A DNA stretch of 64,000 nt from Pseudonocardia kujensis (GTDB taxonomy: Bacteria; Actinomycetota; Actinomycetes; Mycobacteriales; Pseudonocardiaceae): positions 1 to 64,000 of the forward strand of contig NZ_JAJSOK010000013.1 of NCBI RefSeq assembly GCF_021283305.1, in the 5' to 3' direction. The notes under the pieces are model-generated. The model was given only the letters and a program-made list of their open reading frames with translations. It had not been told where the DNA came from and did not search any database. A program made the translations under genes and the position numbers. Positions 17,803 to 27,800 of the stretch are shown one piece after another. Each line of letters begins with the position of its first letter. The first letter of the stretch is position 1.

Positions 17803-18851
17803 AGACCTAGCTCGGGATCGGTGTCGAGGGCACCGGCGAGGAAGCGCTCCACGACCTCGCCGGTGACCCCGTCCAGGGTGGCAGGCGACCAGCGGGGCGC
17901 GCCGTCGCGGTCCACCAGCAGCGCCCGCACGCCCTCGGGGAAGTCCGGCCAGCGCATGCTGCACCGGCTGGTGACGTACTCCGCGGCCAGGGCCTCCTCG
18001 AGCGTCTCGGTGCCGGCCGACCGGAGTGCGCGCAGGGTCATCGTGAGGGCGAGCGGCGCCGCCCGGTCGAGCGCGTCGGCCGCCTTGCGGGCCCCGGGCT
18101 CGTCGCTCTGCCGGAGCGCGGCGAGGATCTCCGGGACGGTGTCCGCGGCGAAGCAGGTGTCGATCCAGTCTCGGTCGGCGACCAGCGGGGCCGGGCCCGG
18201 GTCGACGGCCAGCGCGTCGACGACCCCGGCGGGCTCGCCGCCCGCGACGAGCGCGTCGATCAGCTCCGGGAGCCGGTCGGACGGCACCTGCCGGTCCGCG
18301 AGCCCGCACGCGATCGCCTCGGCCGCGCCGAGCCGCGCCGAGGTCAGCGCGACGTGCGTGCCCAGCTCGCCGGGCGTGTGCGAGAGCAGCCAGGTGCCGC
18401 CGACGTCCGGCACGTAGCCGATCGTCACCTCCGGCATCGCCAGCACCGTCCGCTCGGTGACGACCCGGACCGACCCGTGCGCCGAGATGCCGACGCCGCC
18501 GCCCATCACCACGCCGTCCATCAGTGCCACGTACGGCTTCGGGTACCGCGCGACCAGGGCGTCGAGCCGGTACTCCTCGGCCAGCATCGCCGCACCCGCC
18601 CGGCCGCGGCTCGCCGGGTCGCGCGCGTCGTCGACCAGGAACCGGACGTCGCCGCCCGCGCACAGCCCCTTCGGCCCCGCCCCGTCGACCACGACGGCGG
18701 TGACCGCCGGGTCGTCCGCCCACCCCTCGAGCGTGCGGAGCAGGGTGTGGATCATGCCGGCGGTGAGTGCGTTGAGCGCGCCGGGCCGGTCCAGCGTCAG
18801 CCGCCCGACCGGACCCTGCCGGCGGACGAGGACCCCCGCGTCGTCGGTCAT
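17799..18851 (-). CDS. Enoyl-CoA hydratase/isomerase family, 3-hydroxyisobutyryl-CoA hydrolase-like
   Basis: This 350-residue crotonase-fold protein has an oxyanion-hole segment GLCAGGDVRFL near residue 63 and a second block GGGVGISAHGSVRV near residue 117. It also has the extra C-terminal helical domain (TSRCSMRWPDFPEGVRALLVD), which distinguishes 3-hydroxyisobutyryl-CoA hydrolases from ordinary enoyl-CoA hydratases. The likely reaction is hydrolysis of 3-hydroxyisobutyryl-CoA in valine breakdown. It is convergent with the choline operon, sharing four bases of stop codon. A fused isobutyryl-CoA mutase gene lies about 6 kb away, consistent with branched-chain acyl-CoA metabolism, but they are not in one operon. 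Confidence 0.85.
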   Translation of the reverse strand: MTDDAGVLVRRQGPVGRLTLDRPGALNALTAGMIHTLLRTLEGWADDPAVTAVVVDGAGPKGLCAGGDVRFLVDDARDPASRGRAGAAMLAEEYRLDALVARYPKPYVALMDGVVMGGGVGISAHGSVRVVTERTVLAMPEVTIGYVPDVGGTWLLSHTPGELGTHVALTSARLGAAEAIACGLADRQVPSDRLPELIDALVAGGEPAGVVDALAVDPGPAPLVADRDWIDTCFAADTVPEILAALRQSDEPGARKAADALDRAAPLALTMTLRALRSAGTETLEEALAAEYVTSRCSMRWPDFPEGVRALLVDRDGAPRWSPATLDGVTGEVVERFLAGALDTDPELGL

Positions 18852-18907
18852 GTTCGTGACCGTACCTGCGCGGGACGGGCGGCCGCCGTCGGTGACCCGG
18901 TGGCGAC

Positions 18908-18933
18908 GTTCCGGGAGCCGGCCCGGTGGGTAA
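18908..18933 (+). promoter_or_regulatory. Possible SigB/SigF-type stress promoter for the CsbD gene
   Basis: GTTCCG at 18908-18913 and GGGTAA at 18928-18933 are separated by 14 bases. This is close to the GTTT-N14-16-GGGTA(T/A) pattern of actinobacterial general-stress sigma factors. It lies 55 bases before the CsbD start. CsbD in Bacillus is a SigB-dependent gene, which fits. Confidence 0.4.
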
Positions 18934-18988
18934 GCCCGTCGTGCAGGGCCCCACGAGGGTTTACTGGCGCGACGCGAAGGAGTGAGCC

Positions 18989-19174
18989 ATGGCGATGGAC
19001 GACAAGATCGACAACAAGGCCGAGGAGCTGAAGGGCAAGGCCAAGGAGGGCGTCGGCCGGGCGACCGACGACGAGGGTCTCGAGGCCGAGGGCCGCGGCG
19101 ACCAGGCCTCCGGCAAGGTGAAGCAGGCCGGCGAGAAGGTCAAGGACGCGGCCAAGGACGTGTTCGGGAAGTAG
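18989..19174 (+). CDS. CsbD-family stress-response protein
   Basis: This 61-residue, strongly hydrophilic and charged protein has the CsbD signature: KIDNKAEELKGKAKEGVGRATD, then a GDQASGKVKQAGEKVKDAAKD tail. CsbD-family proteins are small, induced under general stress in many bacteria, and have no assigned biochemical function. The ATG at 18989 is preceded by AAGGAG at a suitable distance. It is monocistronic, flanked by a possible stress-sigma promoter and by a strong hairpin at 19194-19225. Confidence 0.93.
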   Translation: MAMDDKIDNKAEELKGKAKEGVGRATDDEGLEAEGRGDQASGKVKQAGEKVKDAAKDVFGK

Positions 19175-19193
19175 CACGCCACGCACGGAGCGA

Positions 19194-19225
19194 GGCGCCC
19201 GGCGGCCGTTCGGCCACCGGGCGCC
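19194..19225. terminator. Hairpin terminator after csbD, possibly bidirectional
   Basis: The arms at 19194-19207 (GGCGCCCGGCGGCC) and 19212-19225 (GGCCACCGGGCGCC) pair over 14 bases with one mismatch and a GTTC loop. It lies between the convergent CsbD and metal-receptor genes. Confidence 0.65.
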
Positions 19226-19296
19226 GTCGTGGTGTGGGTCGGGGTCGATCCGGGCGGGTGGGATGAACCCGGCGATGCCTCGAGGCGACCGGTGCC

Positions 19297-20043
19297 TCAG
19301 CCGCGCAGCGCCTGCGGCAGCACCCGCGCCGCCTCGACCAGGCTGGGCCCGTACCAGGTCACCAGGCGGCCGCTGACCAGGACGGACGGGGCGGCGAAGG
19401 CCTCGGGGCCGTCGTCGGCGGTGAAGAGGTACGGCTCGTCGGGCAGCACCACGAGATCGTGGGCGGGCAGGTCGGCCGGGTCGAAGCGCGGGTAGCGCTC
19501 GGGGGAGTCGGCGAGGACGTTGTCCACGCCGAGACGGGCGAGCACCGCGCCGGTGAACGTGTCCGAGCCGCAGGCCATCCACGGCTTGCGCCAGATCGGC
19601 ACCACCGCGCGGCGCCGCTCGGCGGGCTCCGGGAGCGCGGCCCAGAGGCGGCGGGCCTCGGCGAGCCACGCCGGCTCGGTGAACCCGCAGGCGGCGAGCA
19701 TGCGGCCGAGCGAGTCCAGCCCGCCGTCGACCGTCCGGATGTCGGTGACGTAGACCGCGAGCCCGGCCTCGCGCAGCCGCTGCAGGTCGCCGGGCTTGTT
19801 CTCCTCCTGGTTGGCCAGCACCAGGTCCGGCGCGAGCGCGACGAGCGCCTCCACGTCCGGGTTCTTGGTGCCGCGGACCCGCGGCACGTCGAGGTCCGCG
19901 GGGTGCGTGCACCAGTCCGTGGCGGCGACGAGCCGGGAGCGGTCCGTGGCCCCGACCGCCTCGGTCAGCGACGGCACGATCGACGCGATCCGCTCGACCC
20001 TCGCCGGGACGTCGACCTGGCGGCCCTCGTCGTCGATCACCAT
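19297..20043 (-). CDS. Helical-backbone metal receptor (BtuF-like, cobalamin-binding protein family)
   Basis: This 248-residue protein has the class III substrate-binding fold: an N-terminal lobe with RIASIVPSLTEAV and DVEALVALAPDLVLANQEEN, and a second lobe with PERYPRFDPADLPAHDLVVLPDEPY. Family members bind cobalamin or iron chelates. No signal peptide or lipobox is seen at the ATG at 20043, and no ABC permease or ATPase genes are next to it, so this is the soluble orphan type. The ligand cannot be determined. The gene is divergent from the DUF899 gene. Confidence 0.78.
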   Translation of the reverse strand: MVIDDEGRQVDVPARVERIASIVPSLTEAVGATDRSRLVAATDWCTHPADLDVPRVRGTKNPDVEALVALAPDLVLANQEENKPGDLQRLREAGLAVYVTDIRTVDGGLDSLGRMLAACGFTEPAWLAEARRLWAALPEPAERRRAVVPIWRKPWMACGSDTFTGAVLARLGVDNVLADSPERYPRFDPADLPAHDLVVLPDEPYLFTADDGPEAFAAPSVLVSGRLVTWYGPSLVEAARVLPQALRG

Positions 20044-20194
20044 GGTCCCGAGCCTCTCATGCGGCCCACCCCCCGTCGGGCGGTGGCGGGTGCGTCCGGG
20101 TGCCCGCGATGAGTACCGGCCGCATCGCCGGTCTGTCCTCGTGGAGCACGAAGACGCGCGACGCGGGACGGCACCGGACACCACGGAGGAACCC

Positions 20195-20974
20195 ATGACC
20201 ACCACACCGAGCGACCCGACCACCGCGCTGCCCGGCCACCCGCCCGTCGTCGACCTGGCCACCTGGCAGGCGGCCCGGGACGAGCTGCTCGTCCGAGAGA
20301 AGGCCCACACCCGCGCGGGCGACGCCCTCGCGGCCGCCCGCCGCCGGCTGCCGATGGTGGAGTTCGACGGGACGGTCGAGGTCGTGGGAGCCGGCGGACC
20401 GGTCCCGTTCCTGGACCTGTTCCAGGGCCGCGAGGAGCTCGTGGTCTACAAGCACATGTGGTGGGACGGCGCGCCGCACCAGGGCCAGTGCGAGGGTTGC
20501 ACCACCACGGCGTGGCACCTGCAGGACGCGTCCTACCTCCATGCCCGCGGCGTCTCGTTCGCCGTCCTGACCACCGGCCGGTGGGACGAGGTGGCCGCCT
20601 ACGTCGGGTTCATGGGCTACACCCAGCCCTGGTACTCGGTGCGCGGGGTGGACGGGCCCGCCGGCGGCCCCATGGGGTTCCTCACCAGCTACCTGCGCGA
20701 CGGCGACCGCACCTTCCTCACCTACTCCACGACGGGCCGCGGCAACGAGCGGGTCAACGCGTCCCTCGGCCTGCTGGACATGACGCCCTACGGCCGCGGC
20801 GAGGCCTGGGAGGACACGCCCGAGGGCTGGCCGGAGGGACGTCAGGCCTGCTGGTCCTGGCGGACGGACGCCGACGGGAACGCCACCTGGGGGTCGACCG
20901 GCCGTCCCGTCCCGCAGTGGATCCGCCCCGGTGCGGCCCCCGTCGAGACGCTGGGCCGGCAGGGCGGGTCGTGA
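20195..20974 (+). CDS. DUF899 thioredoxin-like family protein
   Basis: This 259-residue protein matches the DUF899 family: an N-terminal DELLVREKAHTRAGDALAAARRRLP helix, FDLFQGREELVVYKHMWW-like strand segments, a C-x-x-C pair (CEGC) and a GWPEGRQACWSW region near the C terminus. The fold is thioredoxin-like, but the function is not established. The start at 20195 has a very good GGAGGA site five bases upstream. It is divergent from the metal-receptor gene and convergent with the LysR gene. Confidence 0.85.
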   Translation: MTTTPSDPTTALPGHPPVVDLATWQAARDELLVREKAHTRAGDALAAARRRLPMVEFDGTVEVVGAGGPVPFLDLFQGREELVVYKHMWWDGAPHQGQCEGCTTTAWHLQDASYLHARGVSFAVLTTGRWDEVAAYVGFMGYTQPWYSVRGVDGPAGGPMGFLTSYLRDGDRTFLTYSTTGRGNERVNASLGLLDMTPYGRGEAWEDTPEGWPEGRQACWSWRTDADGNATWGSTGRPVPQWIRPGAAPVETLGRQGGS

Positions 20975-21034
20975 CACGCACCCTGTCGCCGGCGTCGGCC
21001 CCCGCCCACGCGGGAGCCCTCCCACCGCGCGCAC

Positions 21035-21952
21035 TCAGCCGGGGAACAACGGCGCCTCCCGGTGCAGCAGGAAGCCCCGCAGCGCCCGCACCGGCGGGCT
21101 GGCGGGCCGGTCCCGCGGCCACACCACGCCGATCACCCGGCTGGTCCGCGGGCTGGTCAGCGGCATCTCGACGACGCCGGGCGGCGGTTCGCGGTGCGAC
21201 ACCGGCAGCAGGGCCACGCCGAGCCCGGCCCCGACGAACCCGCGCAGCGTCGCCGTGTCGCCGCCCTCGAACGCCAGCCGCGGGGTGAAGCCGGCCTCCC
21301 GGCACCAGGCGTCGACGATGGTGCGCAGGCCGTAACCGGGCAGGAAGCCGACGAAGGCCTCGCCCGCGGCGTCGGCCAGCGGGATGCCCCCGCGGCGGGC
21401 GGCGAGCGGGTGGTCGGCGGGCACCGCGAGCCGCAGCTCCTCCTCGCCGAGGGGCTGGGCGGCGAGCCCGGCCTCCTCGGGCAGCGGGGAGGTGAGCGCG
21501 AGGTCCGCCTCGCCGGCGCGCAGCCGCTGCAGCAGGACCGCGTGCGCGTCCTGGACCAGGTCGAACCGGATGCCGGGGTGCCGCGCGCGGAACTCGCCGA
21601 TCACCCGCGGGACCACCTCGGCGCCCAGGGTCGGCAGGAAGGCCAGCGTGATCCGGCCGTGCACGCTGTCCACCTCGCCGGCCAGCTCGCGGGCGCCCGT
21701 GGCGAGCTCGGCGAGGGACCGTTCGGCGTAGCGCAGCAGCAGCCGGCCCTCGCGGGTGAGCCGCACGGTGCGGCCGCTGCGCACGAAGAGCGAGGTCCCC
21801 AGCTCGCGCTCGAGACGGGCGATCCCGCGGGAGAGTGTGGACTGCGGCACAGCCAGCTCGTCCGCGGCGTGGGTGACGTGCTCGGCCCGCCCGACGGCGA
21901 CGAACCAGCGCAACCGGGGTGCGAGCGCGGTCAGGACCAACGACTCATCCAT
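21035..21952 (-). CDS. LysR-family transcriptional regulator
   Basis: This 305-residue protein has an N-terminal winged HTH (LRWFVAVGRAEHVTHAADEL, then VPQSTLSRGIARLERELGTSLFVR, about residues 13-60) and a two-lobe LysR substrate-binding domain. The ATG at 21952 gives the standard LysR length; upstream in-frame starts would extend into the operator. It is divergent from an MFS transporter gene with 67 bp between. A textbook LysR box (T-N11-A dyad) sits in that gap, so it probably controls both genes. This LysR-MFS pairing resembles YnfL/YnfM-type units. Confidence 0.9.
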   Translation of the reverse strand: MDESLVLTALAPRLRWFVAVGRAEHVTHAADELAVPQSTLSRGIARLERELGTSLFVRSGRTVRLTREGRLLLRYAERSLAELATGARELAGEVDSVHGRITLAFLPTLGAEVVPRVIGEFRARHPGIRFDLVQDAHAVLLQRLRAGEADLALTSPLPEEAGLAAQPLGEEELRLAVPADHPLAARRGGIPLADAAGEAFVGFLPGYGLRTIVDAWCREAGFTPRLAFEGGDTATLRGFVGAGLGVALLPVSHREPPPGVVEMPLTSPRTSRVIGVVWPRDRPASPPVRALRGFLLHREAPLFPG

Positions 21953-21976
21953 TCCTGCATCGTTGCACCGGATCAG

Positions 21977-21991
21977 ATGCATTGGACGCAT
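21977..21991. promoter_or_regulatory. LysR-type T-N11-A operator
   Basis: ATGC at 21977-21980 and GCAT at 21988-21991 form a dyad with a 7-base centre, giving the T-N11-A pattern recognised by LysR regulators. It lies midway between the divergent LysR and MFS starts. Confidence 0.6.
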
Positions 21992-22019
21992 GCTGGTGCT
22001 GGTCGTACGGTCGTTGTCG

Positions 22020-23252
22020 ATGACAACGACCGCGCCTTCCCCCCTCACGTCCGCCCTCGGCCACGAGCGCGGCAGCCCGGGCTACCGCCGCCTCGGGCTG
22101 GCGATGTGGTGCACCGGGCTGGCGACGTTCGTCCTGGTCTACGCCGTGCAGGGACTGCTGCCCACGCTCGCCGACGAGTTCGGCGTCTCCTCGGGGACCT
22201 CCAGCCTCGCGCTCTCCGCGACCACGCTGACCCTCGCGCTCGCGGTCGTCCCGCTCTCCGCGGTGGCCGAGGCGTGGGGCCGCGCCCGCGTGATGACGGT
22301 CGCGCTGGCCGCGTCGGCGGTCCTCGGGCTGCTCGCCCCGCTCGCGCCGAGCTTCGCGGTGCTCGTCGGGATCCGCGCGCTGCAGGGGGTCGCGCTGGCC
22401 GCGCTGCCGGCGCTGGCGATGTCCCACGTGACCCGGGAGGTGGCGCCGCGGCACCTCGGCGGCGCGGTCGGGCTGCTGATCGCCGGCAACACGATCGGCG
22501 GGCTCTCCGGGCGGCTCATCGCTACCGCGGTCGCCGACGTCGCGGGCTGGCGGCTCGCGCTCCTCGCCGTCGGGATCGTGTCACTGCTCTGCACCGTGGC
22601 CTTCCGGCTGCTGCTGCCGCCGTCGGTCGCCCCGGCCGCCCCGCGGGTCCGCCTCGGCGAGCTCGGCGTGCCGATCGTGCGGCACCTGCGCGACCCGGGC
22701 CTGCTGTGCCTGTTCGGCATCGGGTTCCTGCTGATGGGCGCGTTCGTGACCCTGTACAACTACCTGGGCTTCCGCCTGCTGCGCGCCCCGTTCGGGCTGC
22801 CCGCGGCGCTCGTCGCGCTGATCTTCCTCGGCTACCTGGCCGGGTCGTACGCCTCGACGGCGGCGGGCCGGCTCGGCGACCGGTTCGGCCGCCGGAAGGT
22901 CATGTGGGTCGGGATCGCCGTCGCCGTCGCCGGCGCGTGGGTCACCGCGCCGGCCTGGCTGCCGACCGTCCTGGTCGGGCTGATCCTGGTCACCGTCGGC
23001 TTCTTCGCCGGGCACTCGCTCGCCAGCAGCTGGGTGGGCCGCCGGTCGTCGATGCTCGCGGAGGGGTCGCCCGGCATCGCCTCGTCGCTGTACCTGTTCG
23101 GCTACTACGCGGGCAGCAGCGTCGGCGGCACCGTCGGCGGGGTGGTGTTCGACCACGCGGGCTGGACCGGGGTGGTCGGCTACCTGACCGTGCTGCTCGC
23201 CGGCGCGCTCGTCCTGGCCCTGACGCTGCGCCGGATCCCGGCCCCGGCCTGA
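22020..23252 (+). CDS. MFS transporter (YnfM-like)
   Basis: This 410-residue membrane protein has about 12 hydrophobic helices. The conserved MFS loop between helices 2 and 3 reads AEAWGRARVM, with a second copy GRLGDRFGRRKVM in the second half. The closest general type is the YnfM/arabinose-efflux-like group of drug and metabolite exporters. The ATG at 22020 directly follows the LysR operator. Its partner regulator is divergent; the substrate is unknown. It converges on the NADH dehydrogenase gene. Confidence 0.85.
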   Translation: MTTTAPSPLTSALGHERGSPGYRRLGLAMWCTGLATFVLVYAVQGLLPTLADEFGVSSGTSSLALSATTLTLALAVVPLSAVAEAWGRARVMTVALAASAVLGLLAPLAPSFAVLVGIRALQGVALAALPALAMSHVTREVAPRHLGGAVGLLIAGNTIGGLSGRLIATAVADVAGWRLALLAVGIVSLLCTVAFRLLLPPSVAPAAPRVRLGELGVPIVRHLRDPGLLCLFGIGFLLMGAFVTLYNYLGFRLLRAPFGLPAALVALIFLGYLAGSYASTAAGRLGDRFGRRKVMWVGIAVAVAGAWVTAPAWLPTVLVGLILVTVGFFAGHSLASSWVGRRSSMLAEGSPGIASSLYLFGYYAGSSVGGTVGGVVFDHAGWTGVVGYLTVLLAGALVLALTLRRIPAPA

Positions 23253-23331
23253 CCGTGGGGATGGCGTCGCCGGCCCGACCACGGGCGGCAGGGCGTCCTC
23301 GCCGCACCCACCGGGCGGGGGCGTCGCTCGC

Positions 23332-24666
23332 TCATCGTTCCCGGACGTACTCCTCGGTGTACGGCCGCTCGGCGGTCGTCGGGTCGCCGACGGGGTAGAC
23401 GCGCTCGCCGCGGCGGTTCGCGGCCAGCGCGGTCGCCCAGCTCAGCAGCGTGGTGAAGCGGTTGTGGACGCCGGCCAGGAACGCGATGTGGATGGCGCCC
23501 CAGAGCAGCCAGCCGACGAACCCGTCGAGCCGCACCGGGCCCTTCTCCAGCAGCGCGTGCCGCCGCGAGATGTAGGCGGCGTTGCCGAGGTCCCGGTAGC
23601 GGAAGGTCCGCGGCGGCTGCCCGACGAGGATCCGCCGGACGTCCTCGCCCGCGTGCCGCCCGGACTGCATCGCGACCTCCGCGATGCCCGGCAGGCCGTC
23701 GAGGCTCATCACGTCGCCGACGACCCGGATCTCGGGGTGGCCCGCGACGGTGAGATCCGGCTCGACGGGGATCCGGCCCTGGCGGTCCTGCGTCACCCCG
23801 GTCTCCTTGGCGACCGTCTGCAGGAACGGCACCGCCTCGACCCCCGCGGTCCACAGCACCGTCCGCGCGGCGTAGCGGCGCTGCTCCCGCCGCCCGTCGG
23901 GTCCCGGCCTCTTCGCGGTGGTGACGATCCCGCGGTCGTCGACGTCCGTGACGTGCACGCCGAACACCGTCTCGACGCCCAGCCGGTCGAGAGCCTCCTG
24001 CGCCTTGGTGGTGAGGTTGTGCCCGAACGCCTTCAGCACCCGGTCGCCGCCGTCGAAGAGCAGCACCCGCGCCTCGGTGGGGTCGATCTGCCGGTACTCG
24101 TGCTCGATGGCGTGCAGGGCGAACTCGCGGATCTGCCCGGCCAGCTCGACGCCGGTCGGGCCACCGCCCGCGACCGCGAACGTCAGCCACTCCGCCCGGT
24201 CCTCGGGGTCCGGGAGCGTCTCGGCCATCTCGAACGCCGCCATGACCCGGCGCCGGATGGCCAGCGCGTCGTCGATCGTCTTCATCCCGGGTGCGTGCAC
24301 GGCGAACTCCGGGTGGCCCAGGTAGGACTGGCGCATCCCGGCGGCGACGACGAGGTGGTCGTAGGGCAGGTCGAAGGTCGTCTCGTCGGGACGGCGGGCG
24401 GTGAGCACCCGCGCCGTCGCGTCGAGGTCGCAGGCCTCGCCGAGGACGACCCGCACGTTGCGGTGCCGGCGCATCAGCGAGCGCAGCGGCGTGGTGATCT
24501 GGCCCTCGGAGAGCAGCCCCGTGGCGCACTGGTAGAGCAGCGGCTGGAACAGCGACGTCGTGGTGCGGTCGAGCAGCGTGACGTCCGCGTCGGCCCGCGC
24601 GAGCCGGCGGGCCGCGTAGACCCCGCCGAACCCGCCGCCGACCACGACCACCTTCGCCCGGCCCAT
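23332..24666 (-). CDS. ndh: Type II NADH dehydrogenase / NAD(P)/FAD-dependent oxidoreductase
   Basis: This 444-residue protein has two Rossmann dinucleotide folds: VVVVGGGFGGVYAARRL at the N terminus for FAD, and FAVAGGGPTGVELAGQI near residue 165 for NAD(P)H. Between them is the VVAAGMRQSYLGHPE segment typical of NDH-2. The C terminus has a hydrophobic stretch (GFVGWLLWGAIHIAFLAG), expected for membrane association. NDH-2 feeds electrons from NADH to quinone without proton pumping. The ATG at 24666 has a GGGGA site upstream. It is downstream of icmF on the same strand, but a strong hairpin at 24755-24785 separates them. Confidence 0.87.
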   Translation of the reverse strand: MGRAKVVVVGGGFGGVYAARRLARADADVTLLDRTTTSLFQPLLYQCATGLLSEGQITTPLRSLMRRHRNVRVVLGEACDLDATARVLTARRPDETTFDLPYDHLVVAAGMRQSYLGHPEFAVHAPGMKTIDDALAIRRRVMAAFEMAETLPDPEDRAEWLTFAVAGGGPTGVELAGQIREFALHAIEHEYRQIDPTEARVLLFDGGDRVLKAFGHNLTTKAQEALDRLGVETVFGVHVTDVDDRGIVTTAKRPGPDGRREQRRYAARTVLWTAGVEAVPFLQTVAKETGVTQDRQGRIPVEPDLTVAGHPEIRVVGDVMSLDGLPGIAEVAMQSGRHAGEDVRRILVGQPPRTFRYRDLGNAAYISRRHALLEKGPVRLDGFVGWLLWGAIHIAFLAGVHNRFTTLLSWATALAANRRGERVYPVGDPTTAERPYTEEYVRER

Positions 24667-24754
24667 CTGTTCCCCTCTCCACACCTCGTCCCGTCCCCGC
24701 GTACCCGGCGGAGGGCGACCGCATGCCCCGGGAACAACGTCGCCCCAGGGCGAC

Positions 24755-24785
24755 GTCGCCCCGCACCGACCAGGTGCGGGGCGAC
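24755..24785 (-). terminator. Strong terminator hairpin after icmF
   Basis: The arms 24755-24767 and 24773-24785 are perfectly complementary over 13 bases (GTCGCCCCGCACC with its complement) around a 5-base loop. It lies 23 bases beyond the icmF stop on the minus strand. Confidence 0.75.
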
Positions 24786-24807
24786 GGGCGTGGCGGGTGC
24801 GGACCGG

Positions 24808-27800
24808 CTACATGTTGCGCCGGTACTGGCCCCCCACCTCGAAGAACGCCTCCGTGAGCTGCCCCAGCGAGCAGACCCGGGCGGCCCTCATCAGCTCGTC
24901 GAAGACGTTGCCCTCGCCGGTGGCGACGTCCTGCAGCCGGCGTATCGCCTGCTCGGCCTCGGACTTGTGCCGGCTCTGGAAGTCCGCCAGCCGCTCCAGC
25001 TGCGACTTCTTCTCCGCCTCGGTGCCGCGGGCCAGCTCGATCTCGACCGGCTCGTCGTCCTCGGGCTTGACGAACGTGTTCACCCCGACGATCGGCAGCT
25101 CGCCGGTGTGCTTGCGGTGCTCGTAGAGCATCGACTCGTCCTGGATCTTGCCGCGCTGGTAGCCGGTCTCCATGGCGCCCAGCACGCCGCCGCGCTCGGC
25201 GATCCGGTCGAACTCGGCGAGCACGGCTTCCTCGACGAGGTCGGTCAGCTCGTCGACGACGAACGAGCCCTGCAGCGGGTTCTCGTTCATCGACAGGCCC
25301 CACTCGCGGTTGATGATCAGCTGGATCGCCATCGCGCGCCGCACCGAGGACTCGGTCGGGGTGGTGATCGCCTCGTCGTAGGCGTTGGTGTGCAACGAGT
25401 TCGCGTTGTCGTACAGCGCGCAGAGCGCCTGCAGCGTGGTCCGGATGTCGTTGAAGTTCATCTCCTGCGCGTGCAGGGACCGGCCCGACGTCTGGACGTG
25501 GTACTTCAGCTTCTGCGAGCGCTCGTTCGCGCCGTAGCGCTCCCGCATCGCCACGGCCCAGATCCGCCGGGCGACGCGGCCGATGACCGTGTACTCGGCG
25601 TCCATGCCGTTGGAGAAGAAGAACGACAGGTTCGGCGCGAAGTCGTCGATGTCCATGCCCCGCGCGAGGTAGCTCTCCACGAAGGTGAAGCCGTTGGACA
25701 GCGTGAACGCGAGCTGGCTGATCGGGTTCGCCCCGGCCTCGGCGATGTGGTAGCCGGAGATCGAGACGGAGTAGAAGTTCCGCACCTTGTGCCGGATGAA
25801 CCACTCCTGGATGTCGGCCATCATCCGGAGCGAGAACTCGGTGGAGAAGATGCAGGTGTTCTGGCCCTGGTCCTCCTTGAGGATGTCGGCCTGCACCGTG
25901 CCGCGGACGTTCGCGTACGCGAAGGCGGTGAGCTCCTCGCGCTCGGCCTCGTCGGGCTCGCGGCCCTCCTCCTCGCGGAACTTCTCGACCTGCTGGTCCA
26001 CCGCGGTGTTGAGGAAGAACGCCAGGATCGTCGGCGCGGGGCCGTTGATCGTCATGGACACCGAGGTGGTGGGGGAGCAGAGGTCGAAGCCCGAGTAGAG
26101 CTCCTTCATGTCGTCGAGCGTCGCGATCGAGACGCCGGACGTGCCGACCTTGCCGTAGATGTCCGGGCGGGTGTCCGGGTCGTGCCCGTAGAGGGTCACC
26201 GAGTCGAACGCGGTGGACAGCCGCTTGGCCTCGGAGTCCTGCGACAGGTACTTGAACCGGCGGTTGGTGCGGAACGGGTCGCCCTCGCCCGCGAACATGC
26301 GTGCCGGGTCCTCGCCCTCCCGCTTGAACGGGAACACGCCGGCGGTGTAGGGGAACTTCCCGGGCAGGTTCTCCCGGCGCAGGAAGCGCAGCAGCTCGGC
26401 GTCCTCGGTGTAGCGCGGCAGTGACACCCGCGGGACCTTGTTGCCGGACAGCGTCTCCCGGGTGAGCTGCGTGCGCAACTCCTTGTCCCGCACCTTCACC
26501 ACGAGCTCGTCGCCCGAGTAGTCCTCGACGACCTGGGGCCAGGTGTCGAGCAGCTGTGCGGATTCCGACGACAGGTCCTGCTCGGCCTTGCGCAGCGCGT
26601 CGTCGACCGCCTCGCCGACGAGCTCCCGCGCGGTGCGCAGGTGCTGGCGGACGCGGGCCTTCGTGGCCTCGGACTCGGTCTCGGCGTGGTAGCCGCGCAC
26701 CGTCTCGGCGATCTCGGCCAGGTAGCGCACCCGCTCCGGCGGGATGACGGCCGCGTACTCGGTGGAGGTCTTGCGGTCCACCTTCGGCAGCCGGCCCTCG
26801 TGCAGGGTCAGGCCGTTCTCGGAGAGCAGCGCGCCGAGCTCCTGGTAGAGCGCGGTCACGCCGTCGTCGTTGAACGTGGCGGCGGAGGTGCCGTAGACCG
26901 GCATGTCCTCCCAGCTCTCGCCGAACGCCTCGCGGTTGCGCACGAGCTGGCGCCCGACGTCGCGGCGCGCGTCCTCGGCGCCGCGGCGCTCGAACTTGTT
27001 GATCGCCACGACGTCGGCGAAGTCCAGCATGTCGATCTTCTCGAGCTGCGACGCGGCGCCGAACTCCGGCGTCATCACGTACAGCGAGCGGTCGACGAAC
27101 GGCACGATCCCGGCGTCGCCCTGGCCGATGCCCGGGGTCTCGACGATGACCAGGTCGAACCCGGCCGCCTTGAGCACGGAGATCACGTCGCCCAGGTTCT
27201 CGGGGATGACGCCGTCGTTGCCGCGGGTCGCGAGCGAGCGGAAGTAGACCTGGTCGCCCTTGAGCGCGTTCATCCGGATCCGGTCGCCGAGCAGCGCACC
27301 GCCGCCCTTGCGGCGGGTCGGGTCCACGGCCAGCACCGCGATCCGGAGCTTGTCCTCCTGGTCGAGGCGGAAGCGGCGGACGAGCTCGTCGGTGAGTGAG
27401 GACTTGCCGGAGCCGCCGGTGCCGGTGATGCCGAGGACCGGGACCTGCTTCTCGGAGGCCTTGACCCGCTCCAGCACGTCGGCGGGCAGCTTCCCGGACT
27501 CGGCCAGGGTGAGTGCCCGCGCGAGGGTGGCGGTCTCGCCGGTGAACACCCCGTCGTACGACGCCGGGGGCTCGGCCGTGAGGTCGGTGTCGCACTCGCG
27601 GATCATCAGGTTGATCATCCCGGGCAGGCCCAGGCGCTGGCCGTCGTCCGGGGAGAAGATGCGCGAGACGCCGCGGGAGTGCAGCAGCTCGATCTCCTCG
27701 GCGACGATCACGCCGCCCCCGCCGCCGTACACCTTGACGTGGCCGGCGCCGCGCTCGCGCAACAGCTCGACCAGGTAGGAGAAGTACTCGACGTGCCCGC

